33,004 nt of DNA from Streptomyces sp. NK15101 (lineage in GTDB: Bacteria > Actinomycetota > Actinomycetes > Streptomycetales > Streptomycetaceae): assembly GCF_020400725.1 (NCBI RefSeq), contig NZ_JAINVG010000086.1, positions 1 to 33,004 of the forward strand, in the 5' to 3' direction. Position numbers and translations under genes: made by a program. This document shows positions 1-7,600 of this stretch, piece after piece. The notes under the pieces are model-generated. The model was not told the origin of the DNA. It made no database searches and saw only the letters and a program-made list of their open reading frames with translations. How positions within the stretch are numbered: position 1 is the stretch's first letter; every line of letters begins with the position of its first letter.

Positions 1-491
1 AGTGGCGACCGCCCGGAACTGCTTCAGGCGATTGATCGCCCGCTCGACGGTGTTGCGCTTCTTGTAGCGGTCCTCGGCGAAACCGGGTGGCCGTCCGCCG
101 CGTGAGCCCTTGCGCAGGCGGGCGGCCTGGCTGTCACTCTTCTCCGGAATCATGTGGCGGATGCCCCGCCGTCGCAGGTACTCGCGGACGGGTCCGTTGC
201 TGTAGGCCCTGTCGGACGCGAGGCTGTCGGACTTCTTGCGTGGTCGTCCCAGGCCCGGTCTGGGCACCCGGATCTTCTCCAGGACCGGCTTGAACTGGGT
301 GCAGTCGGCCCGCTGACCTGAAGTGACGATCAGGGACAGCGGGCGGCACCGTCCGTCCGCGCTCAGGTGGAGCTTGGTGGTGAACCCGCCGCGCGAGCGG
401 CCCAGGCCCTCACCTCCAGCACCACCTCCACCAGGCGGCCGACGAGGCTCTGCCACGGTGTCTCGTCCTGGTGTTCCCCTTCTTCGGTCCC
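1..491 (-). CDS. IS5-family transposase, downstream frame (orfB), partial
   Basis: This is the minus-strand frame entered after the -1 shift. It reads through a Pro/Gly linker into GLGRSRGGFTTKLHLSADGR, the classic start of the IS5 catalytic core. The second Asp follows in LASDRAYSNGPVRE and the Glu in NTVERAINRLKQFRAVAT, where the window ends. There is no internal stop. It has no good start codon of its own in this stretch, which supports expression as an orfA-orfB fusion rather than as a separate protein. The C-terminus lies outside the window. Confidence 0.75.
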
Positions 492-863
492 CTTTGCGGA
501 AGGTTCCGGAGACGGATCGGTGCGGGCACCGGCCGCGTGCTGATGCACGCGCACGATGGTGGAGTCCACAGAGATGTCCCAGTCGATCTCACCCGCCGCG
601 TCGGCCGCGGCCTGGACCTGCTGGAGCAGCCGCTCCCAGGTGCCATCGCCCGACCACCGGCGGTGGCGCTCGTAGACGGTCTTCCACGGCCCGAACCGTT
701 CGGGCAGGTCACGCCACTGCACCCCGGTCCGCACCCGGTGCAGAATCCCGCTGATCACCTGCCGGTGATCCCGCCACCGGCCACAACGACCGTTGCTGAC
801 CGGTAGAAGTGGCCGAAGCTGCTCCCATTCGGCATCCGTCAAATCACCCCGCCCCATGTCCAT
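363..863 (-). CDS. IS5-family transposase, upstream frame (orfA)
   Basis: 166 codons encode the N-terminal part of an IS5-type (IS427-like) transposase. The N-terminal helical region begins MDMGRGDLTDAEWEQLRPLL, followed by a region containing GVQWRDLPERFGPW. Near residue 100 is the first catalytic Asp in the context SVDSTIVRVHQHA. The last 40 or so residues look like out-of-frame translation past the point where ribosomes would shift into orfB. Read alone, the product lacks the second Asp and the Glu, so it is a regulator at most or simply the unshifted product. The ATG at 863 is the natural start because family similarity begins there. Confidence 0.8.
   Translation of the reverse strand: MDMGRGDLTDAEWEQLRPLLPVSNGRCGRWRDHRQVISGILHRVRTGVQWRDLPERFGPWKTVYERHRRWSGDGTWERLLQQVQAAADAAGEIDWDISVDSTIVRVHQHAAGARTDPSPEPSAKGTEEGEHQDETPWQSLVGRLVEVVLEVRAWAARAAGSPPSST
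489..495 (-). promoter_or_regulatory. -1 programmed frameshift heptamer A AAG GGG (orfA to orfB)
   Basis: On the minus strand the orfA reading frame runs GCA AAG GGG ACC. Together with the preceding A this gives A_AAG_GGG, a canonical X_XXY_YYZ slippery heptamer. Slipping back one base places the ribosome in the frame that encodes the rest of the transposase, and that frame has no stop between here and the window edge. The frame offset measured between orfA and orfB is exactly -1. The presence of a stimulatory downstream structure was not assessed. Confidence 0.65.
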
Positions 864-910
864 ATCAACGACTCAATCGAGCGGCAGTCACATGATCGGC
901 CGGACAAGTC

Positions 911-914
911 CTAG
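911..914. repeat. Target-site duplication CTAG, left copy
   Basis: CTAG directly precedes the terminal repeat that begins TACTGCAGCAGG. The same four bases directly follow the inverted copy at the far end (4626-4629). IS701-family elements duplicate four bases of a YTAR target, so this pair marks 915-4625 as one inserted unit. Confidence 0.7.
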
Positions 915-1050
915 TACTGCAGCAGGATTTCGCTGTCTGACCTGGCCTTTTCGCCGGATGGCGGGAGTACAGCGGGACTCCGGTCGTGCGGGGGTGGCCT
1001 CAGGGAGACCGCCCCTCGATCGTGCGACAACGCCGCAGGTAGTGACAGCG
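915..1050 (+). repeat. IS701-type long terminal repeat, left copy
   Basis: This ~137-bp segment starts TACTGCAGCAGG and runs to the GACAGCGGCGGG region. Its inverse occurs at 2103-2237, essentially identical over the central ~105 bp, and at 4488-4625 with scattered substitutions and a small indel. Terminal repeats this long are unusual for an IS; most IS ends match over only 15-40 bp. Confidence 0.8.
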
Positions 1051-2070
1051 GCGGGCGACTGCCTGGCGCCGGCGGCGCCAGTTCGACCATCTCAACGCAT
1101 GGCGTCTGCCTCGGTGTCCGCTCAGGTGCGGGGGCCGGGCACGACAAGCTGCCAGGAGTCGCCGAACCTCCGCCACTGTGAGCCCGATGACCCCGGCTGT
1201 CCCACCTGTTCCGCCCCCTCTTCCCAGGACTGGTGTGCCGTGGCGGCCAGGAAGGCGTGGGCGAGCATGGCCAGAGTGATGTGCCGGTACCAGCCGGTGT
1301 AGCGGCGGACCTCGTACTGGTCCAGGCCGCACTCGTTCTCGCGGCCTGGAAGCACTCCTCGATCGCCCAGCGTGCCCCGGCGACCCGCACCGACTCCCGG
1401 ACGGTGACGTGAAGGGGTGCGTAGGCGAGGTGTAGGCGATCTCGTCGGGTTTGCTGATGCTGCGCCGGGCCAGCGCCCAGCACATCCGGTGGGGGACCTC
1501 GCCCTGGTAGTCGAACTCGGCGACCGCCGGCAGCCGCACCGCTGTCCAGTGGTAGACGCGGGGCCCCTTCGCGCCGTCGCCGCATGAGATCCCATCCCAC
1601 GCTTCGTCCGGGGCCTGCGCGAACAGAACCTCGATCGCTGAACAGCCCACGCTGAAATGGGACTTGGGTACGGCCAACACGTAGCCGACACCCGACTGCT
1701 CCAGCAGCCGACGGAGTCGGTTGTCCTGACCGTAGGCGGAATCCGCGGTGATCCAGGAGATCGGCAGCGACGAGGCGAGGGCCCGCAGCGCCATGTGCCG
1801 GGCCAGTGCGCCCTTGGTGGCGAACTCCCGCTCGTCGGGGACCCCTGCGGTGCGGCAGCGTTCCCGGTCCTCGGTCCAGGGCTTCGGGAGGTAGAGCTCG
1901 CGGTCGACCAGGGCCCGGCCACGGACGGAGGAGTAGGCGGCGAGGACGCCGATCTGGCAGTTCTCGGTCCGTCCGGCGGTTCCGGAGTACTGGCGCTGGA
2001 CCCCGGCCGAGGCGGTGCCCGACGGCCAGGAAGAGACCGTCCAGTTCGAGGTTTCACTGCGCGGCGGCAT
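1000..2070 (-). pseudogene. IS701-family transposase, truncated and frameshifted
   Basis: The first frame carries typical IS701 transposase sequence: GVQRQYSGTAGRTENCQIGV, then RELYLPKPWTEDRERCRTAG, then the second catalytic Asp in SWITADSAYGQD. The coding signal then jumps frames. RESVRVAGARWAIEECFQAA is in a second frame, CGLDQYEVRRYTGWYRHITL in a third, and LTVAEVRRLLAACRARPP is back in the first. At least three frameshifts are therefore present. The N-terminal ~120 residues of the family, with the first catalytic Asp, are missing. The open frame beginning at 2070 is an accidental extension rather than a real start. The gene is dead. Confidence 0.85.
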
Positions 2071-2102
2071 ACTCGGTGATCACCCTGGAAGGCTGTCCCG
2101 CC

Positions 2103-2237
2103 GCTGTCACCACCTACGGCGTTGTCGCACGATCGAGGGGCGGTCTCCCTGAGGCCACCCCCGCACGACCGGAGTCCCGCTGTACTCCCGCCATCCGGCG
2201 AAAAGGCCAGGTCAGACAGCGAAATCCTGCTGGAGCA
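2103..2237 (-). repeat. IS701-type long terminal repeat, inner copy with altered tip
   Basis: Inverted relative to the left copy and virtually identical to it internally. The outermost bases differ (TGCTCCAGCAGG in place of TACTGCAGCAGG), which probably weakens transposase recognition. It directly abuts the stop codon of the 107-residue gene. Confidence 0.8.
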
Positions 2238-2561
2238 CTAAAGCTCCAGGGCCTGCCTCAGCGTCTCCACCAGCGCGAGCACCCCGCTGCTCGCCGCGGC
2301 GCCGTCACGGACGATGGCCAGCCACCCCCGGGCCTGATCCCCGTCCACGGGGCGGTCGTCCTCACCGGCCCGCACCAGCTCTCCACGGAGCTGCTCGGCC
2401 GCCTCGCGCTCGGGACCCGCCGCGCGCAGCAATGCCACGAGCGCTCCGGCCAGCTGGACGGCGTCGGCGGGGCCTCCCCCCTGCTGGACGATCTGGTTGA
2501 CGCCATGGTCACCGATGATGGTCTGTCCGCTGATGGGCGCGTTGAAGTTGTTCGTCGTCAT
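2238..2561 (-). CDS. Small helical protein with N-terminal amyloid-like Gly/Gln/Asn motif
   Basis: 107 residues, not assigned to a named family. Residues 5-25 form a polar, Gly-rich segment with the pattern N-F-N-A-P-I-S-G-Q-T-I-I-G-D-H-G-V-N. The rest (about 32-107) is Ala/Leu/Glu-rich and predicted helical, resembling the small helical domains of many actinobacterial signalling proteins. No signal peptide or membrane segment is seen. The motif closely parallels the C-terminal tail of the protein encoded 43 bp upstream; Phe, Gly-Gln, Ile, Gly, Gly and Asn align at the same spacing. Inference: a cytosolic partner or adaptor that meets its neighbour through like-with-like motif stacking, as in RHIM or BASS amyloid signalling. 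The stop codon TAG coincides with the IS701 target bases, so the natural C-terminus may have been trimmed. Confidence 0.7.
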   Translation of the reverse strand: MTTNNFNAPISGQTIIGDHGVNQIVQQGGGPADAVQLAGALVALLRAAGPEREAAEQLRGELVRAGEDDRPVDGDQARGWLAIVRDGAAASSGVLALVETLRQALEL

Positions 2562-2604
2562 GCGTCGTCCCTCTCGTCCGCGTGTCGGGCAGTGTCGTTC
2601 TGTG

Positions 2605-4143
2605 TCATCCCGTCGTGCCGCCTGCCTTTGCCGTCGGCGGGGGCATCGCGCCGCCGGCAGCCGCGCCCGAGGCGGCCGTCAGCCCGACGACCGTCCCGGT
2701 GGCGACGTTGGTCCCGCCGCTCCCGAAGATGTTCTGTCCGACGACCGCACCCTTGAAGGTGTACGAGTGGTGGGTGATGAGCGTCCGGGCGCGCTCGAAA
2801 TCGGACGTGTCCACGTTGTGGTCCTTCAGGAACTGCTCCGTCGCGAGCAGCACCCCCTGCTGGAGCCGCTGGAAGGTGTCCAGCACGTCCATCCGCTGGA
2901 GGTAGTCGAGCCGGTCCAGGTCCGCCGCCCATGCGCGGACGCTGCCGACCGTCCCATAGTCGAAGTGCCCCTTGCGGTGGATGATGCGGCGCCGGTCCCA
3001 CCACAGCCGCCAGACGTTCCGCACCCCCTGCGTTCCCCGGCGCAGGAGCCGCGCCGGCGCCCTCGACAGCAGCTTCCACAACCCCGACAGGGTGACCCCG
3101 AACAGCTGCCAGACCTCTTCCAGCCATCCACGCGGCAGCTGCGACACCACGCGAAACACCGCATGCAACGGCGGCAGGACGTAGGCGGAGACCTCCCAGG
3201 ACAGCAGCGACCGGCTGAGCCGGGCCCGTACGAACATCGTCACCACGTAGGCGCCTCCGGCACCGACCACGTCCAGGGCGAGATAGGTACGCATCACCTG
3301 GCTCTTCTCCCCGATACCGGCCTCCACCAGCGCGGGATCGATGTGGGTGCGCGGCCGCCGCAGCGGATCCGGCAGCAGCTCCGCCCCCAGGTCGTGCGCC
3401 TGGTGTCCCTGGACGTACAGCCGATTACGGGCGCGCAGTTCCTCTATCCCCGAGGTGTCGGCCAGCCGCTCGATCAGACGCGTGTGCAGATCGGCCGCCG
3501 AAAATGGGGTCATCGGCAGGTCGACCCCCTGGGCGTCCTGTGCGGGCCGGCCGACCTCGATGCCGGCCCACACGGTCTCACTGATCCGCACGCCATTGCC
3601 GACGAACGGGCGCTCCTTCTCGCCCGACGTGCCGTACGGCACCACATTGGTCTCGTCGCGCTCGTCGAGCTCCTCCTCGATCCGGGAACCGATGGCCGGC
3701 GCCCCCTCGCGCGGCGTGCCCTTGCCGCGGTGGACCCGGCGGGCCGCGCGCCGGCAGACGACAGCGGCGACGAACGTCACCAGGGTCGCACCCAGGAGCC
3801 CGTACGCCGCCAGTCGTACGCAGCTGCCCAGCCGCTCCCCCGGCTCCTCCTCCGGCCCGATCAGCGCGATGAGCGCGGCGACCAGGGAGAAGATCAGGAC
3901 CAGCAAGCAGGCCGCGAGCAGGACGTCCCGGATCGCATGCAGGCGCCGTGCGACCCGGGCGTGCCGGACGAGCGCCACGAGGTCGATGCCCAGGGGCAGA
4001 CCGTGCGCCCTGAGGCGTTCGGAGACGAGGTCCTGGAGTACGGCATCGGTGAAGGACGTGTTCAGGTACGCGTACCCGCACATGAGCCGGGTCGCCTCGT
4101 CGTCGTGGTACCGCGGCAGCGCCGTAGAAATCTGTTGCGTCAT
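2605..4143 (-). CDS. Membrane protein with C-terminal amyloid-like motif, function unknown
   Basis: 512 residues. A helical N-terminal region (about 1-70) is followed by two hydrophobic helices (about 73-95 and 109-130) separated by a short acidic loop. A soluble region follows, with a beta-rich stretch around residues 285-325 and a basic, Trp-rich amphipathic stretch around 335-395. The segment before the tail, VDTSDFERARTLI, resembles other Streptomyces membrane proteins of unknown function. Residues 462-483 form the motif T-F-K-G-A-V-V-G-Q-N-I-F-G-S-G-G-T-N, matching the start of the next gene's product. The tail is Gly/Ala/Pro-rich. A good ribosome site (AGGGGGA) stands before the ATG at 4143. 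Inference: membrane-anchored effector or sensor whose tail recruits, or is seeded by, the 107-residue protein. Both genes are probably co-transcribed. Confidence 0.7.
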   Translation of the reverse strand: MTQQISTALPRYHDDEATRLMCGYAYLNTSFTDAVLQDLVSERLRAHGLPLGIDLVALVRHARVARRLHAIRDVLLAACLLVLIFSLVAALIALIGPEEEPGERLGSCVRLAAYGLLGATLVTFVAAVVCRRAARRVHRGKGTPREGAPAIGSRIEEELDERDETNVVPYGTSGEKERPFVGNGVRISETVWAGIEVGRPAQDAQGVDLPMTPFSAADLHTRLIERLADTSGIEELRARNRLYVQGHQAHDLGAELLPDPLRRPRTHIDPALVEAGIGEKSQVMRTYLALDVVGAGGAYVVTMFVRARLSRSLLSWEVSAYVLPPLHAVFRVVSQLPRGWLEEVWQLFGVTLSGLWKLLSRAPARLLRRGTQGVRNVWRLWWDRRRIIHRKGHFDYGTVGSVRAWAADLDRLDYLQRMDVLDTFQRLQQGVLLATEQFLKDHNVDTSDFERARTLITHHSYTFKGAVVGQNIFGSGGTNVATGTVVGLTAASGAAAGGAMPPPTAKAGGTTG

Positions 4144-4189
4144 CAGTTCCCCCTAGCTGGTGCGCAGTTACACCATAAAGAGGGGGTGG

Positions 4190-4486
4190 TCACTTGTCTT
4201 CCGATCGTTCGACATCGTGCGACGCGAGTACCGGGGAGGACCCGGGACCGGCCGGCGCAGGGGGCGCTCCCCACCGGCCGATGGCCCGGGGGCGGCCGTG
4301 AGAGGCCGCGGCCCCGAGAGCGATCCGAAGCTCGCCCGCGTACACGTTCATGTCCGGCCCGGCCAGGAAGCCCACCGGTGTCAGGACCGTCTCGACCGCC
4401 AGGTCCACGGCGAGTGAGGACGACGCCAAGACGGCCGAGAGTACCGGGACGCCCGCCATCACCGCCTTCTGCACCAGCTCGCTGGC
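4190..4486 (-). pseudogene. fdhD: fdhD 3' remnant (formate dehydrogenase sulfurtransferase)
   Basis: The minus-strand frame carries the end of FdhD: A-S-E-L-V-Q-K-A-V-M-A-G-V-P-V-L, then S-S-S-L-A-V-D-L-A-V-E-T, then V-G-F-L-A-G-P-D-M-N-V-Y-A-G. FdhD transfers sulfur from IscS to the molybdenum cofactor of formate dehydrogenase. Everything upstream of the GRAS-ELVQKA motif is missing, and the homology stops at the edge of the IS701-type end at about 4488, so the element cut the gene. The reading frame is still open to its stop. The frame continues about 40 residues beyond the usual family end, so the 3' end may also be altered. Confidence 0.7.
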
Positions 4487-4487
4487 C

Positions 4488-4625
4488 CGCCGCTGTCATT
4501 ACCCGCGGCGTTGTCGCACGATCGAGGGGCGGTCTCCCTGAGACCACCCCCGCACGACCGGAGTATCGCTGTACTCCCGCCACCCGCCGAAAGACCAGGT
4601 CAGACAGCGAAATCCTGCTGCAGTA
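4488..4625 (-). repeat. IS701-type terminal repeat, solo right copy
   Basis: Third copy of the ~137-bp end, inverted relative to 915-1050. It has several substitutions and an indel but a perfect outer tip. No transposase sequence accompanies it, so it is the stump of a second IS copy. The inner border fuses directly to fdhD. Confidence 0.8.
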
Positions 4626-4629
4626 CTAG
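4626..4629. repeat. Target-site duplication CTAG, right copy
   Basis: Matches 911-914. Read on the minus strand, its TAG is the stop codon of the 1619-residue gene that ends here. Confidence 0.7.
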
Positions 4630-7600
4630 CCGGAGATCCGCTCCCAGGCCTCCTCGAACATCTCGTGCAGGGGCGCCGTCGGCAGCACCCGTAGGAACGG
4701 GGAGCGGATCCGGTCGGCCCACAGCGGCCGTACCAGATGGCTCGTCAGTTTCACGGTCTCCAGGGGCAGGTGCGGGGCCTTGAGCTCGGTCCAGTCGCCG
4801 GGCAGGAACAGGGTCCGGCCGGCCCGTGCCCGCTTGGCCTCCAGGACCGCGCCGGTGGCGAGGAGTTCCGCCCGGGCCTCCGCGTGCCGCTTGGTCGACC
4901 AGCCGTTCCACCGCCGCACGTTCCGGTCGGTGGGCGCGGCGAGGGTCGCCAGCTGGAGGTACAGGGCCGCCGCGTCCGCGCCCACGCCGAGCTTCGCCGT
5001 CACCCGGGCGACGAGCTCCGGGCAGGAGCGGCGCGGGTCGGCCTCGTACGCGCCGGCCGGTACGGCTCCGGACCCCGCGCGGCGCGCCATGCGGTCGAGT
5101 CCGCCGCCGGCGAGGAGCGGTGCCACCCGGTCCAGTTCCTGGACGAGTTCGGTGATCCCGCGGAGCTCCCGCCACGTCGCGGGGTCGGTGACCGCCGCGG
5201 GGCGCAGGAAGGCGGCGCCGCCGGCGGTGCACACCACGAGGGGCCCCGAGTCGTAGGCGGTCACCGGATCGGGCCGGTCCTCGGTGTGCCCGGCCACGGG
5301 GAGCGTCCGGGGCCCGAAGCGCTCGGCGATCCGCGCCGACCTGTCCTCGACGCGGCCTCCGGAGAGACCGAGCAGCAGTTCCGGACGGTCCAGCTCGGCG
5401 CGCAGCCGCTCGTACAGGGCCTGCGCGCCGGCCAGCGCGGGGTCGCCGACGGGCCGGTCCGTCCACGCCCATACGAGGGCGCTCGCGATCTCCGTGAGCG
5501 CGAGGCCCACCGGGGTCCGGTAGGGCAGCTCGGGCCCGGCCGGCGGTACGGCTCTGACCTCCACTGCCATGCTGTGCGGGACCGCCGCCAGCTCCCAGCC
5601 GATCGCGGGCACGGTCCCGTCCCCGGCGGCCTCGTAGCCGCCGGCGAGGCGCCGGGCCCACACCTCGGCGAGGCCCAGGTCGGCCTCCAGGGCGTCGGCC
5701 GTCTCGTCGTGCACGGCGGGCTGCGCCCCGAGGAGCTCCCGCCACACCCCGGCCATCCGCTCCACGGCCGCTTCGATCCCGCCCGGCCGCCACAGCTCGG
5801 CCGGGTCGTCGGGCAGGGCGGCGGCCAGAACGGCCCTCCGGCCGGCGCCGCCGAGCCGGGCGAGCAGCCGCTCGTACGACTCGGCCGTCAGCGCGGTCGC
5901 CTTGTAGGGGGCCTTGCGCACCAGGGCCCGCTGCTCCTCCCGGCCGCTCCGGCCGACGAGTCCGGCGACGACGAGCCGGGCCACGGGACGTCGGACGCCC
6001 GTCAGTTCGGCGAAGCGCGCGGCCGCCGACTCCGGAACCACGAGCGGACCATGGGCGTCGACGGCCGCCACGAGGGCGCGGAGCCGCTCGGCGTCGTCCC
6101 GCTCCACACGCACGTGCCGTACCCGCGTGGCCACGCCCGGGACCGGGTCGGCGTGCGGATCCTCGGCGACGGGCGCCACGAACCAGTGCTCCGTGCCCCC
6201 GCCCCGGACACCGGCGGACGCGACGGCCGTGCCTCCCTCGCGCAGGGTGCTCAGGAGCGCGGGGATCGACACGCTCCCGACCCACCAGCGGCTGCCCGCG
6301 CGGGCGAACGGCTGGTCCGCCCAGGCGTCCAGGAGCGCGAGGAGAGCGGCCCGCTCCGCGTCCGGGGTCGGCGCCACGGCCGCCCGCCAGGCGACGGCGT
6401 CGATCGTGCCGAGGAGCTGCGACCAGTCGTGCGGCGGGGCGGGCGGCGAGAGTCGGCGCACCTCCTCGGCGATGGTCCCGGCCAGGCAGGCGCCGTCGGC
6501 GGCGAGCGCGGTCAGCGTCGCCGGCAGCGCCACGTCGGGGGTGCGCCGCCACGGGTCGTGCTCGCCGGTGTCGACGAGGCCGCACAGCGCGGGGACGAGC
6601 TCGGTGTCCGGCGCGGACCGGCGGAGCCGCACGGGCGGTGCCTCGGAGAGGAGGACGACGCGCCGGTGCAGGGCGCGCCGCCGCTCCTCCACCAGGGCGG
6701 CCCGCTCGGCCACCGCGACGACGGCTTCGACCAGGACGGGATCGGTGACGTCCGGCAGCTCCCGCGCCACGGCCTCGCGGAGGGCCGCCGTGCTGTCGGA
6801 CGCGGCCGTGAGCAGCGTGTCCGCCGTCTCCCGGCTCACGCTCCGCAGCGCCCGCGACCCGGCGGCGTCCCGCGTCCGGAGCAGGTACCAGAAGGCCGGG
6901 GGCAGGGCCACGCCCCCGGACGGGGTGACCCGCCGGGCCGGCTTCACCCGGGGGTGCCGGGGCGAGCGGTGCCCGTCCAGCTCCCACAGCAGGACGCCGT
7001 CGGCGGCGTACGCCCGTACGCCCGTACGCGTCTCGGCCTCGGCGAGGACCACGTCCTCCACGGCGCCCTCCGGCGGCGCCCACAGCGCCCAGGGCTTCTG
7101 CCCCTGCCGGTCGATGGCGAACCGGGCCGCGCGTCCGTCGATGCTCTGCACCAGATAGTGGTCGGGCGCGGGGTCGCGGTGCGGGGTACGGAACAGGATC
7201 CGGGTCCCGACGAGGCCGTCCCTGCTGCCGAGCGGGGAGCCGGTCAGGCCGTCGGGCAGCGGGGCGAGGTGGAGTGCCTCGGAGGACAGGGCCATGTCCG
7301 CCTCGGACGGTTCCGTCGCCGGGTCCGCGCTCGCCGGGCGGCCGGGGAAGTCGGGCACGTCGGCGCCGCCCCGCGGCTCGCCGGTGACCGGGTCCACCAG
7401 CTCCCACGGGCGCCTGTCGTACACGCCGTTGGTCCAGATCCGGGAGCCGTCGCCGAGCTGCAGTTCGTTCCCGTCGATGCCTTCCGTCCCGCCCGGCCGC
7501 AGCGCGCGCAGGCCACCGTGCCGGCCCCCTCCGTCGGCGGTCTCGAACTGGAAGCCGTAGGCCCCGTCGAGCTTCCCGCCGTACGGCACCAGACCGCTCT

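Larger units (their letters stand above)
1..910 (-). mobile_element. IS5-family insertion sequence, cut by the left window edge
   Basis: A transposase in two overlapping frames (orfA and orfB, both minus strand) fills this stretch. The right end of the element is probably around 910, directly next to the CTAG that bounds the neighbouring IS701-type composite; read on the minus strand it would begin GGACTTGTCCGGCC. IS5 relatives prefer CTAG or TA targets, which fits. The other end is outside the window, so no terminal repeat pair can be verified. All three acidic residues of the DDE triad are present across the two frames, so the copy may still be active. Confidence 0.75.
915..2237 (-). mobile_element. 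Degenerate IS701-family insertion sequence
   Basis: The element is bounded by near-identical inverted ends at 915-1050 and 2103-2237 and contains fragments of one IS701-type transposase on the minus strand. Its right flank is CTAA (2238-2241) and its left flank is CTAG, so the direct repeat is imperfect. The transposase lacks its N-terminal third and is frameshifted several times, so this copy cannot move by itself. Confidence 0.75.
915..4625. mobile_element. IS701-type composite element with two passenger genes
   Basis: The two outer ends are inverted copies that agree exactly over TACTGCAGCAGGATTTCG and continue as a ~137-bp imperfect inverted repeat. Both are flanked by CTAG. Inside are a degenerate IS701-type element on the left, two intact genes on the minus strand (2238-4143), and the 3' part of fdhD cut off by the right-hand end. 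The inner end of the left IS copy (at 2237) has a mutated tip, TGCTCCAGCAGG, whereas the outer ends are perfect. The pair of outer ends is therefore the one most likely to have moved last. No complete transposase remains inside, so the unit would need a helper in trans. Confidence 0.55.

Noticed and set aside
915..4625. Retron, toxin-antitoxin or restriction system in the composite element
   Set aside because: No reverse transcriptase, nuclease, methylase or DNA-binding antitoxin motif in either passenger protein.
2497..4629. 710-codon plus-strand open frame antisense to the passenger genes
   Set aside because: Arg/Gly/Pro/Gln-rich, no motif; the minus-strand genes have good ribosome sites and membrane helices.
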